From positions 1 through 64,000 of the forward strand of contig JAKZAN010000108.1 in assembly GCA_023053545.1 (NCBI GenBank): a stretch of 64,000 bases of DNA, written 5' to 3'. How positions within the stretch are numbered: position 1 is the stretch's first letter; each line of letters starts with the position of its first letter. This document shows positions 46,630 to 58,041 of the stretch, in pieces. The DNA comes from Lepidurus packardi (taxonomy: Eukaryota > Arthropoda > Branchiopoda > Notostraca > Triopsidae). The notes below the pieces were generated by a model that searched no databases, had not been told where the DNA came from, and saw only the letters and a program-made list of their open reading frames with translations. The translations under genes and the position numbers were made by a program.

Positions 46630-47971
46630 TCATTATTTTTTTACCTTGAAGGACTCCATTTCGTACTTATCGATTGATGCTTTCCTCACTGGATTGTACT
46701 TCACTCCTTATTGGCTTCGTTATCTTAGATGCGGCAGCACCCCTTGTATTCGATTCTGTGATCTAAGCGGAGTCACCATGTCTTTTTGCAAACTCAAAAT
46801 AGTGTTCTAGTCATGCAGAGGCAGTAGCTTAGCAGACTTATATTGTTTGAGGGGTCCTCCGATGGAAGGACTTGTGTCGTCCTGGTCCATAAACCTATCG
46901 CTCCTCTGCTTCATTAGGAACTCTTCTCCGTACATCGGATTGGGCAGTTTATCTTTCAGGAATTTGATGGCTTTCGGCATACGGATCGTGGCTAGGAGAT
47001 TGATGGAGTCTCTTCGCTCTGCAAACTTTACTTAGTTTTTGTGCTTGAAGGTACTAAAGTTTCTATTGCATAATAATTGGGCAGCATTAGGCCTCCTCTT
47101 ATCGTCAAGTGTTAAACAGGATCGGATCATCTGTTAAATCTATGCAGAGTAGCCTTCTATCTTCGGTACCACTCCTGCTTTGATTTTACGGTAAAGACCT
47201 TCATAGCTGGTGGCTTAGAATGGCGGACGCAGCTGGCACATTTCGAATAACACGCACCCAATCGACCAGATGTCACATTTAGGCCCATAAGCTTTATTGT
47301 CCCAGATTTAGGGACTTGTGTAATACGGAGTACCGGTCTGTGTCTTAGCGAGTCCTTATAAGATGACTCTGGAAACATTGAGGTCCCCAAGCTTAGCAGT
47401 CCCCTCCCCAAAGAATATGTTTGCTGCTTTGATATCCCTATGTATGATCTTGTTTTCGTGGAGTTTAAGGGTGCCACTGAGGATATCATTGGCAGTCTTC
47501 CAGATGTAAGCCTCCTCGAACTTGGTTTTATTTTTTCGATGATTTTCTATCATTTTCTATATCGATACTTGTGGCTGTCATGCTTCTTATCCTTCATCCA
47601 TCAAACACCAGATGCAATGGAAAAATAGGAGCCGCATGACTTGAGCACACAATAATTTTAAAAACATTATGGAGATGAAAAGACATGCTTACAGCGAGAT
47701 CTCCGTCTTCTGCGAACTCCATGACAATACAGAGTTTCTTGTGCAGTTCATCAAAAAAGGCTTATTGGTAGCGGATGACGTACGGGGAGGCAATCGAGGC
47801 GAGTAAGCGAACCTCATTAAGTGCATTCTCTCGATCTCTGGCGCTGAGGGCGGAGAGAGCCACCTGTTTAACAGCGTATATTTTGTTATCGTCTTTCTTT
47901 AAGACTTTGTAGACACTGCCAAAGCTGCCGGTGCCTAGTTCCCTTTGAATGACGAAGTCGTTTATTGACAT
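46630..47971 (-). CDS. NEK-family protein kinase
   Basis: Two exons (47971-47693, 47556-46630; 136-nt intron) encode 401 residues. The N-terminus starts directly with the kinase domain: [23 protein letters not shown], a GDLA insert with [19 protein letters not shown] (NEK-like), [11 protein letters not shown], and [20 protein letters not shown] followed by [12 protein letters not shown], which is typical of NIMA-related kinases. The DFG triplet is DLN (GDLNVSR), a substitution I recall from protist NEKs; the metal-binding Asp is kept. The C-terminal 110 residues are basic. NEKs control mitosis and cilium length, and families are expanded in ciliates. Confidence 0.92.
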
Positions 47972-48728
47972 GGTTTTGATATCTATTTGTGCGTGTTTTT
48001 AAGTTCAGAGTTTCTTCCTAATTTGTGGTAAACTGACTAAAATAGTCTTCTATTACTGAAAACCCTAATAACACAGCAGGGATGCGGTTGTCTGTTTTTA
48101 AAATAGCACGGCCCTAGGACAGTTATTGATTAGATTTTATGGCGTTTATCCGATTTCACGGGAACAGGAAAATATTTAATTGAAACGATCGTGGCTTTCG
48201 GGATTATTCAGGAGAAAGAGAGATTGATGATAGAATGGGCTACCTTCGTATGTATGCTAGATAAAGTATCCTTAATTGACACTTCAAAATATAAACATCT
48301 CTGCCATAGGGTGAGGACGGAAATGGCGAGTACTGTTTGAAAGGATTATTGAATTCTAGACTGTCCGTCGGTACAGTGCTCAACTCGAACAGAGAACAGG
48401 ATATTGGTTGGATGGTTTTAATGAGAACAGTACATAATAGCTTTGGTCTTGTGATCAAGAGTAGCACGCAGAAGTGTTCCTAATCTCAGAAACCCCCGAA
48501 GATATCGATAAAACAATCGAAGCCCCACCTCTGACGGATATTTTATTCTTTAATCTAATCAAAACAAAGTTGGCCTTGCATTATCCCGGCTAAAAAATCA
48601 TAGAATACCAACATATCATCCCATCCTATTAGGCATGTTCCTTTACTCTACACGATTGCTTATCATATATTTCTATTCTTTGTATAGAAAAATACTCAGA
48701 ATATCACATACTGCATTCAAAACACGAT
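47972..48728. other. Intergenic spacer between divergent genes
   Basis: A 757-base AT-rich region between the NEK gene (minus) and a coiled-coil gene (plus). No frame has coding character. Confidence 0.5.
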
Positions 48729-49940
48729 ATGATGGACGCACAACAACCATCTCTCAGAAGACTGTCCTAATCATACTCCAACCCTCAGTCCCTCGAGAAA
48801 TCCCTCTTCGAGAGCTTTTGCACCCAGTTCTCTAACAAAACTGCCAGTATTCAGGAGATACAAATGATCCAAAACCAGAATGATCTCATCAAAAAAATGC
48901 TGGGCAAAATCTCACCATAGACGTCCCCCGCCCTCAATGATAGTTCACAAAGGCTCAAGACGAAACCCAATAGTAAAGCTCTTGACAAAATTCTGAAGTC
49001 GTATGGCATGGTGAACGTCGATGACGAAATCGACGAGAAGTCACAACTTACGCCCACTAATTCAACATAAAGAAAACTCGAGCAGAGAGTACAATATTAC
49101 AACATAGGAGAACAGCAAGACAGTAGATGGTTGAGCAGAACTTTGATAGTCTAGGAAGCCTGCAAAGTGCTGGGTTCCGGATCTATTAGAGAAAATAGTT
49201 TAGACATGTAGAATGAGGAAAAACGAAGAAGCAGCATAACGACGGTATACAGGGAGATCGAGGAGAGCTTGTTAGAAGTCCTGTACAAGTGTGGTAACTA
49301 GACTTACAAAGTATTGCAGAAACTCCTCAATGACTACAAAGAATCTAAAAACAAAATGACCGTGGCGGAAAACTACTAAAGTCTGTACCAAAATAGTATG
49401 AACACTATTCAGGAATTGCGGGATAAGCTCTACCGCAGTGAGAAAAAGGTTGCAGAACTTGAGGATGCGGTTCGCAGGCAGAAGGATAAGCATAGAAAAA
49501 ATGTACTTAACGTCAGTTGCGTTATTCAACCCTCAAATTCTGGGCTCAACGACTCAATAGCTGAGGAGAGATTCAAATATCGAAACATGCTAAAAGACCT
49601 CGAAGAAAGGGAAAAAAGGCTATTGAAGTCACAAGCTGCCTTGTTGGTCAAGGAGAAGATGATCCATACCTAGTGGAAAAGGGTGCAGAGCGGAATGGAA
49701 CACTTGTAAAAACAGAAGAAGTTCGTCGAGGAAGCCCAAGAGCAAGTGAGCCGAAAGTGGAAATAGATACTAAACAAGATAGGTGCATTCTCATCTAAGG
49801 AAACAAATGAAATCGTAGGGGAATACGGCAGGACGATTTAGAAACAGTTGGGCTTGTATCAGCAAGCAGAAACATAGGCGAGACGGCGACGGGAGTAAAT
49901 ATAGCAAGTGATAAAGAGACTTTAGGGACTTAGAGTGTGA
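48729..49940 (+). CDS. Coiled-coil protein
   Basis: A single frame of 403 residues beginning MMDAQQPSLRRLS. Residues 30-170 are polar. From about 180 onward the chain is mostly coiled coil (e.g. MNTIQELRDKLYRSEKKVAE, EERFKYRNMLKDLEEREKRL). The frame closes with TGA at 49938-49940 after an Arg/Glu-rich helix. A second frame overlapping the last 90 bases continues as a plausible coding stretch (VIVDDQFKFIEDTAELMGVS) to TGA near 50067. A missed intron may therefore extend the protein by about 45 residues. No family is recognised; centriolar or axonemal scaffold is the usual context. Confidence 0.8.
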
Positions 49941-50356
49941 TAGTTGATGATCAATTTAAATTCATTGAGGACACGGCAGAGCTGATGGGAGTGTCGGACC
50001 CCTCAGCCAATAAAGATGAAGCGTATCTAAAATAGACAAAATCGATCTTATAATACTTAATTTAATGAGTTAGTGGGCTACTATAGTTTCCAAAGACAAA
50101 CACATATTTTCCGACTGCTTCGAGCCACTTGAATATATATCTATATATATATATATAAATGTGTTAGACATGGGAGATACATAATAATTTTTCTACCGTT
50201 ATTTTGGAGGTCCTTATAAAAAACACATACAAATATAATCACAATAAACTAGTAGGCTCTTTCATCCTTCCAACCAAGAATCAACAACCAACAAAGTTCA
50301 AAAAAATATTACAAAAAAACAAGCTATAGATTATTTTATCATTAAGTGTATTTTGA
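49941..50356. other. Spacer with possible 3' exon
   Basis: Gap between convergent genes. Its first 125 bases carry the alternative frame described for the preceding gene. The rest is AT-rich with a TA run at 50133-50158. Confidence 0.5.
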
Positions 50357-51940
50357 TCAGTAGTAAAGGAATCGCTTCTTGAACTCCCACACGAGTTCCT
50401 AGCACGCACGAGTTTACAGCTATCTGCCCATTATCCCTAAGCACAGGATCTTCTGGCTCACTGCGTTTCCCAGTTCGGTGCTTAGTTTACGGGTTCGTGT
50501 TAGCAGTGGTCGTAATAGGTCCAGACACACCTTTACTGTGACCGGGACTCGACACTCGCTCATCATCAATAAGTCTAGCTTATCCAGCAAACCTTATTGG
50601 AGGATGCCCAGGAGATGAGGGAGTTCGAGTCTGCTCAGCAAACATCCGAGGACCTTGATCACTGATTTGTCCTGAATTATGGAGTTGTCTGCCACTTTGC
50701 CGAGGAAAACTTGATAGTAGAAGTAATTGACGAGTTTAGTAGCTCTGTGGGAGGGGATGAACTCAGCGAGCTCACTGTAGAAAGCAGAGACTACCTTGGG
50801 TCGTAGCGAGTACACTTCCATTACTCCCAAATCCAATTCATGTTCAAGGATGATTTCGGAAAAACAGCTGAGTCTATAGAATTTGGCAAGCTGATAGAGG
50901 AGATCCATGGCATAGGTGGACTGAAGGACATGGGGCTCAGGAGAACCGATGTTAAGGTTATGCTTGAGGAATTCAACCACTTTGAATCTTTGGACTTCTT
51001 CTAGGGTAAGCATTTTATGGTTGCTCACCAGCTTAAGGCAATACAAGAAAGAAAATAAAGACTTCTGATTGCTGCCACATGACATGCCAGAAGACTCTGC
51101 CGAAGAAGACGAGTTCATCTGGGGTGCTAACTGATTCAATAAATCAGTACCCTTGGCGGCCTCGATCCTGGGATTGTGTTCCTAGATGAGCCCACGGAGC
51201 GCATGTAGGACAAATCTGCGGAAACGCTTATCTGCAGAAATTCCCTCAATATTTTTGGAGATGTGGATCAGGAACACACCCAGAAGTTTATAAATCTCGT
51301 CCCGTTTTCTAGATGTGTTGATGTTAGAGATGTTTAGAAAGCTGTTCACGAGAGCCTTGTTAAGCAGCTTGTCGTTAAGAGGGCTTTTGCACTGGCTCTC
51401 GCTTTCGAAGGCTTGGGGCTTCTTGTGCTCGGCGATCAACATCGTGAACAGGTAGAGGATGGAGTAGAGTTCGTAGTTGAGCCTGGCCTGCTCGCTTTTA
51501 GTGACAGCCTCGTTGTCTAGAAGACATGTGGACTAAGAGTAACTTGTGAAGAAGTCAGAACAATAGTGTCTGAGGCGTCCCAAAAACACCTTACAGTTGA
51601 GTATGTGTCCGATGAGGGTGTGGTTGGTGTTAAAAATGTTGTTCAAGATCACGAGGCAGTCCCTGATTAGTTTGAAGTCTGTCCGGGGTCCTCGAACCAA
51701 AAACATCACAAGTTCGAGAAGAGCACGGGGGGTGGCCAGATTGGGCTATGACTGAGGTTCTGAGATACCTCTGTTAGCTTTGGAAAGAGCCACAAGTTGG
51801 TCGTAGTTAGCCAAGAAAAAATCGTGAGGCTTGATGGGGGCGTTAGTAGCTGATGGGGTGTTTTTGAGGCGAGCAGAGATGGTGGAGAGATAGTTTACAG
51901 GATCCATCGGCAAATCTATGGGGAAAGTAAGATGCATCAT
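50357..51940 (-). CDS. Helical-repeat (ARM/HEAT-like) protein
   Basis: One intronless frame of 527 residues. The sequence is almost entirely alpha-helical with repeated amphipathic blocks (e.g. LIRDCLVILNNIFNTNHTLI, RDEIYKLLGVFLIHISKNIE, KVVSAFYSELAEFIPSHRAT, ELPHLLGIL). This suggests an armadillo/HEAT-type superhelix used for protein binding. There are no metal-binding or catalytic motifs. A Ser-rich loop with MNSSSSAESSGMS interrupts near the middle. The N-terminus MMHLTFPIDLPMDPVNYL looks like a capping segment. I recognise no specific family. About a dozen TAA/TAG codons are read as Glu. Confidence 0.8.
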
Positions 51941-53187
51941 TGTGATTGAGAAGGGGTCTAGGGGAAGGGAGTTGTGCCCGAATACTTATGTTTTGATAGG
52001 GTTAGGGAAAATAGATTTTGACGAGAGAACGATTAAAAAGGAAAAAAGAATGAAATTACAATCGATGAAAAGGCAGGGACCTAATTTATAATTTTTGAGG
52101 CAAGTATTTTTGAATAGAATTAGTATGAGCATCCAGAGGGGGGAAGGGGGGAAGTAAGGGGAGGGAGGGAAGAAGACTGGAGGAAAGGAGAAGATAGTTG
52201 GGCAGTGGTGAAAGTGCATCTATGTTGTACATGCGGGTATCGGATCCCTGGTCCTCTCTATTCCCCTCGGCCAGAACTATCTGTTTTGTTACTTATCTTC
52301 TATCTGTTTTTGTTATTGATCCCTTTTTTCTTCTATGAATCGAATACCTAACGAGAACAATAGAAAAAATACTAAAAACATATAAAAGATAGGGATTTTT
52401 TTGTTATTTCAGGCCAAAGAAGAAAAAAAAACTACATTAAAGGAAGAAAAGCAAGCAGAACAAAATATAGGATGCACGTATAAATATATAGCCTCATGAA
52501 CTCAAAACCAGCGACCTTCTTCGATATATTCCCGACCATTTGTCCCCAGCATACACCTGTCCGGGACTCCCCTCGCCCAATACAACCCCCCTGGGGTGTA
52601 TAACCCATTTTTCAGATCCGAATCCACTGCCGTTTTCCGACATTCCTTCCCCTCCTTTAAAAAAATAGGTATCAATCCATAATTTGCTAAAAAAACATCC
52701 CCCCCCATGATTTGGATAGTGATGCTTGTCCCGCGGATATAGAATCTGAATAGAGTATTTCTAAGTAAGTGTCATCGCTTATAACTCACTCACCATCTGA
52801 TGTAATTGGGTGACTAGGATGGGGTTTCAGGAAACAGCTTGGTATCAAAATATCTATCGTAAAATCAAGATGATCCGAGTATTATGCGGATATATCTAAT
52901 TTGTCTATATGCCAGGACTTGGGCAAATATAGTGAGTAGTTATGCGGAAGGGGGGGTTAGTTTAGCAAATCAATCCTTACTAATAAATATATATATAGGT
53001 GACAAACTGCAAATATGCTAACAAAAACTGACATAAAAAACATAAGTTCTAGTATTTTGAACTAGTATGCATTACGAGAATATCCTCATAAAAAGTCAAG
53101 AAGACATCCCCCTTCCACTAATCAGCATAAATCAGAAATATTGATTCCACACAAATAGAGAGATATATATATGTATATAGAGATATA
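51941..53187. other. Long intergenic region
   Basis: The longest gene-poor stretch of the window. It holds a G-rich patch at 52130-52165, a small complete minus-strand frame (52502-52708, 68 residues, ATG to TGA) that I cannot confirm as a gene, and TA runs near 52985 and 53160-53188. Composition is otherwise AT-rich and non-coding. Confidence 0.5.
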
Positions 53188-53888
53188 TCACTCAGTTTGA
53201 AGGGAAGCCTGCTCTCCACGCAGAGTGGCGCACACAGTTGTCAATCCGCAAGTTGCCGTGCAGTAGTCGGGCAGCTTGAATACTGCGGGGTCGGTGATGC
53301 TCAGCTTGTAGGTCGAACCGATGAAGTCCATCACATCGTCTCCCTTCTGGTCGAGTCTCCTGGGGGTCTGCTTGGTGTCGTGGGTGTTAAAATAATAGTT
53401 ATCTTGGAGTCCCTTCATGTCCCATTTTTCGTAGGAAACAGTGTCGAGCTTCTCCAAACCCAAATAGGTGGCATTGGAAAGCCAGTCAGGACGCAGAATT
53501 CCACAGCCGTGGGAAGAGTCACAGCAGTAGCAACAGTACCTTTTGGTGGGGAAGTCCAAATATCTTTTGCCTGCGACATTATATATGAAGAATATTAACG
53601 ATTGAATTTCAAATGATGAGCGATACCTGCAGTGATGTAGTGGTTGCAGGGGATGCTGGAGAACTTCTCCACAGTCCCACAGTACCGGTCGAATCTACCG
53701 TTTTCACGGGTGACGAGTTCGACCTTGTTGGTCCAGTCGTAGTAAAGCTTACCCTTGGTCATGCCGGTAGCAAGGGCGAGGGTCGCAGTCTCGTTGAATT
53801 CAATTTCAAACTGGTCGGGATGACGAGGCGGGGTCTGGAGATAAGCAACCGTGGAGAGTAGAGCTAAGAGTAAGAGTGAGTAGTTCAT
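53188..53888 (-). CDS. Secreted cysteine-rich protein, ependymin-like
   Basis: Two exons (53888-53627, 53570-53188; 56-nt intron) encode 214 residues. The N-terminus is a signal peptide (MNYSLLLLALLSTVAYL). The mature part has KLYYDWTNKVELVTRENGRF followed by a cysteine-rich centre (RYCGTV, PCNHY, YCCYCCDSSHGCG) and CTATCGLTTVC near the end, with an even number of cysteines suited to disulfides. A repeated YYDW..N pattern and lipocalin/LolA-like strand spacing recall ependymin-related secreted proteins, but identity cannot be confirmed. It is probably secreted or in a digestive/secretory vesicle. No membrane anchor is visible. Confidence 0.75.
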
Positions 53889-54167
53889 TCTGAAGATCCT
53901 TGCGTCTGTGTTTTTTATTTTAGATATATGTGTATATGTATATATATGTGTGGTATGGATATTGTTATTTGTTGAGATATATTTGTTTGACGAAGGGGCA
54001 ACAGAAAATAGTGTAATTATTACCCCTGATTTTCTGATGTTTTTTACTACACGGGTTTAAAGTAACATGACTACTTAGTCATATAGATATCATCATAATA
54101 CGCGTATAGATGTCTCAAAACACACAGTAGTACTTATCAATTTAGCCACTCTTTTTTTATATTACTC

Positions 54168-55696
54168 TCACAGACATGGGTCCATCGTCAATTTACTCTC
54201 CATATGCATGAAACTTTGCGAGGATACCAACGACTCGTTCACCACATCATTGCACCCGAGACTGTCTCGTGCCCATTTCCCGCTATTGGAACCTTTTGAT
54301 AAATCTCCAGAGCAGTTCACAAAACCTTCGCACCAAAACACTCGATCTTCTGGATGGCTTTCATCGTGATTATTCACTATTGCGATTTCTGGTCGAATTG
54401 ATTACATCAGTAGTTTGCTCTTGTCACAGGCTAGACCCAGACTGAACTTGAGGACATCGTTCTGTTCTCCCTTATTCGGACAGTGTTGGTTGTTTATTGA
54501 GAAACTGTCTATCATTGAGTGAACAGGTTGGTCTTTGATGGTTGAGTAAGCTTGAGGGTTATGGCCTAATACGATTGACTCGAGGTGAGGAACAGCATTA
54601 GTTCCGAACATGCTAGATTCTTGGGGAGCCTCGGGTGAACAATGTTCGAATTCATATCTTCTCTAGTTATTTAAAACTGAACCACTGCGGCCTCTGGTCA
54701 GTAACTCTGTGAACTGCTTGAACTCTGGTTTAGCAGCAGTCTCGAAATTGTCTCGCTTACCGGGATAGGGGTATCCAGTTGAATTGGCCTTGCTAAACTC
54801 AGACACGAGTGTGTGTTGGCTGTTGATCGGCAGCTGGCCCTAGCGTTGGTACTGTTGCTGCTCTTTTGATGCGCGATCTTTACTGATGAGTTTGGCGAAC
54901 AGCTGGAAATCTTGTTTTTTATTTTCCTTTTCGATGCCGAAGTGGTTGGCTCCTGCAGTTTGGTACTGAGACATAAGAGTATTGCTATGGGTTTGGTTTG
55001 CCAGGTGGTTCTGCAACTCGAAATGTGATTCAAGGTTGATATTGATATTCTGGGGGCTGCCGTTGTGTTGGGAATAGGATGGGGTATGAGTGCGATTGCT
55101 GCATCCCGAGGAAAAGTTGGAGGTGGTGATATCGTGGGCAGTAGAGAACTTCTTGAAGAGGGCAGGCTTAGTTTTTATGGGAGACATATGGGAGGTGTTT
55201 TGCGAGGGAGGGTAGTTTTGCTGAGGGATCTGGGCTGAAGGGTTGTTCTTCTTGAGGAGTTGATGGGCTCCTGTCTGGTGCTGCTAGCCTACTTCGGTAT
55301 AGCTGTGTTGCGAAATCAGGAGGTTGCTATTATGCGAGGGTTGTGGGATGGGAGACCGCGGACGGCTCCTGCAGGGGCTCACATTGACCCTGTTCAGGTT
55401 ATTGTCGATGTATTTTTTGAGAAAATTGATGTCTTGAGGCTGATTTCGAATGGGAGATCGTTCTGCAATATTCCTTTTCTTTTTAGGTGTTGTGAGCCCC
55501 ACTACTGCAGACTCATACTGTGTACATGCAGTTGTGGGTTTGCGAGTGGAAAAGGGAGAATGTGGTCTCTGGGGATGATGGTGATGTATGGGGGAGAGAG
55601 GCCGAGACTGGTGGATGAGATTAGCATCGTGAATAAGTTTCTAGAAGTAGTGTAGTGTTTGGGTTGAGTGTGAGATGAGGATGTTACCTTAAACAT
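54168..55696 (-). CDS. Unknown disordered Ser/Asn/Gln/Pro-rich protein
   Basis: A tiny first exon (55696-55688, coding MFK), a 47-nt intron (55687-55641) and a long exon (55640-54168) give 493 residues. The chain is low-complexity throughout: His/Pro/Ser at the start, SPCRSRPRSPIPQPSHN, a Gln/Asn-rich middle, and an acidic C-terminus. One conserved-looking helix, FQLFAKLISKDRASKEQQQY, is similar in pattern to the later FKQFTELLTRGRSGSVLNN, possibly a short repeated motif. SP/RSP sites suggest phosphorylation. No domain is recognised. The small exon 1 is inferred from splice signals and the lack of another start. Confidence 0.65.
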
Positions 55697-55929
55697 GGAG
55701 TTGAGGGAGTAGGTATTGGATTTAGGGTGTGTGTGGAAAGAGAGAGATGAATATGTGGAGAAATATCAAAGGATGTGGGAAATATTGTTCAAAAATAGAG
55801 AGAGAGGGCAGATTAGGGAAATTAATAAAAATACCCTTTGGGTCGTGATTTAATATTAAAAAAAGGAGTTGGCCGATATATTTTTTATTTGTAAAATTTA
55901 ATTTTTACTTTATATTTTAACTAACAAAA

Positions 55930-55933
<4 letters not shown>

Positions 55934-55967
<34 letters not shown>
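55934..55967 (+). repeat. (CT)17 microsatellite
   Basis: Thirty-four bases of perfect CT dinucleotide just downstream (in transcription terms) of the LKB1-like kinase gene and upstream of the 55696 gene, embedded in AT-rich DNA. Confidence 0.92.
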
Positions 55968-55970
<3 letters not shown>

Positions 55971-56029
55971 AATCTAAAACTTTGACTTTATATTTTTTAC
56001 ATTATAGACATTACTTATAGACTCTACTC

Positions 56030-57502
56030 TCAAATCTTTGGCATACTATTTTTCTTACAAATCTCAAAACCCTTCCCTCCTTTTCCGAAACTCCCCTTCT
56101 TCACAATCCCCACCCTCACCATACTATTCTTCCTCTATCTTTTGAACCAGCTGTGCTCCATTATCTATTCTGCTCTCATCCTCTTTCCTGGTTCTGGCTC
56201 CAATAATTTATACAGTAAATCCTTTAGCTCCCCAGATACTGCTTTTGGGAACTATAATGACTAACTAGATTTCAAGGATTTGGGATCCTCGTAAGGAATT
56301 CTTCCGAAGAGCATCTAGTAGAGAGTGACTCCACAGGCCCAGACGTCGGCTGCAAACCCGTCATAAAGACCCTAATTGAGGGACTCGGGACTCATGTAGT
56401 TGATGGTACCGTGCTTGTTTTTGAGTTGGGCAGGTTGGTTGTCTTCGGCAACAGAGAAGTCACACAGTTTGAGGACACCTCGGCTGTCGAAGAGAATGTT
56501 CTGGGGCTTAATGTCACGATGAACGATACCCAAGGAATGCACTAAAGAATTATGGAGGAGGGTGATAAAGCTAGGTTTAATATATTTTTGGAATACGAAA
56601 ATAGGAGAGAAGTATAATGTGGATTTTTCTGGAAATACTGGATTTTTACTGTGGTTCACTGCTGCGATGAGCTCTTGGAAATAGCCCCGGCATATATTCT
56701 AAGGGAGTCTCTTCTTGTTCAGGATTTCGGGGTGCAGGTTTTCGAAGAATATCTCGTCCAGCATGCTGCCGTTAGTACAGTACTCCAAAACCAGATATGT
56801 CTTCTATTCCTCTTCGTTTTCTATGTATTCTAACAATTTGAGTATGTTGACGTGCTACAGTTTCTGCATGACCGACACTTCCCGAGCCACCAGCTCCTTC
56901 GCTCTTTGCCTGTGGAATAGCTTCTTCAGGACCGTCCTTCTGCTGATCTGTTTGATAGCCACTATTTGGCGGGTGTTCTGATCCTCGGCCAGAAAAACCT
57001 TAGCGAAAGACCCTTTCCCGATAATCTGTATTTTTCTGTACTGTTCGATATACTAATTTTCATAGTTGAAAGTCGAAACACTTAACATTGAGCTAGACAT
57101 CGCGGAGGAAAACACTTGCTCTTTAAGTTGCTGGCTGTAGGTCTTCAAGGGCCTAAGGGATCGGCTGACTGACTAGACTATGTTTTACTTTTCATAGGAA
57201 TCAATGGGTTCGGACAACACTATGCGAGGCTAGACGGTTTCATATTTTCTGTATCGCCTGTTCTCTTCAAGCTTCTCAGAAAGAGGGTAGTGCAATGAAG
57301 CTAATCTTTATTATTATTGGCTGAAGCTAGCAGGCTACAGGTCGAGAAGGAGATTCCTTTTCTTATGTTCTTTAGGCTGGCAGGCGTGGATGGTGTGCAG
57401 GTGTATTTGGGACTGTATCCACTTGTTGAGACTCTCCCTCTTTTTCGGCAATAAAGTCCTATGGGGCTGGTTGTTGTTGTTGTTGTCTGCTGGTTTTGAC
57501 AT
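56030..57502 (-). CDS. LKB1/CaMKK-like protein kinase
   Basis: Two exons (57502-56650, 56541-56030; 108-nt intron) encode 454 residues. After a basic, disordered N-terminus of about 170 residues comes a kinase domain: [88 protein letters not shown], and RMRAEEIMEHSWF. The block DFSVAE...[11 protein letters not shown] and the C-terminal HSWF closely follow LKB1 (DLGVAE...IWSAGVTLY...HSWF). LKB1 and CaMKK activate AMPK-type kinases. The DFG Gly is Ser here; the Asp is kept. The E of VTLYEM and RAEE are TAG, as the code predicts. Confidence 0.88.
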
Positions 57503-58041
57503 ATTTTGGGGGGTCTGACTCTCTATATATTTATATATTTTGTGTTTTTCTATTCTATTCTCCGTTCTTATCTAAATCTATATATATATGCATATTGCAT
57601 ATATTCTTCTTCCTTCTTCTGTTCTTTTATTGAACTTCTTTGTTATCTAAATAGATCTAATTATCGAACTATCTAATCATCTGGATATGAATATGAGTAT
57701 CAAGTTCAACACCCAGGAACTTCCACACCAAATATTATTTTTCATGCTGCAAAAAGAGTTGATAGGACTTCGGAATCGATCGAGATCACACTAATCGCGC
57801 AGTCACCCGTAAGCCTATACTTTTTTAGGTCGAAGTAGGAAGGGAGATGAAAAGAACACGTAGAGAGAGTTGACTTATCCGAAGAGAGCGAGAATATGAT
57901 GATGAATAAGAAGAAGAACTCTATAAAATCTCTACATTTCCTGGTAAACCTCGTACCATACTTATTAAACATCAAAATTTACATATGATATTACTATTTA
58001 TAAATGATTCAAATGCCCTCTGTCATTTTAGTTTAATGCAT
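57503..58041. other. Intergenic spacer
   Basis: AT-rich promoter region of the LKB1-like gene and 3' flank of the eIF2B gene. A 77-residue frame on the minus strand (57742-57975) is Phe/Ser-rich and not convincing. Confidence 0.5.

Noticed and set aside
52502-52708. 68-residue minus-strand frame ending in TGA
   Set aside because: No homology, domain or splice context; it lies alone in a long spacer and composition is inconclusive.
16449-55967. GA and CT microsatellites as regulatory elements
   Set aside because: They are listed as repeats, but nothing in the sequence ties them to a specific regulatory function.
57742-57975. 77-residue minus-strand frame
   Set aside because: Phe/Ser-rich translation of AT-rich spacer DNA without any recognisable pattern.
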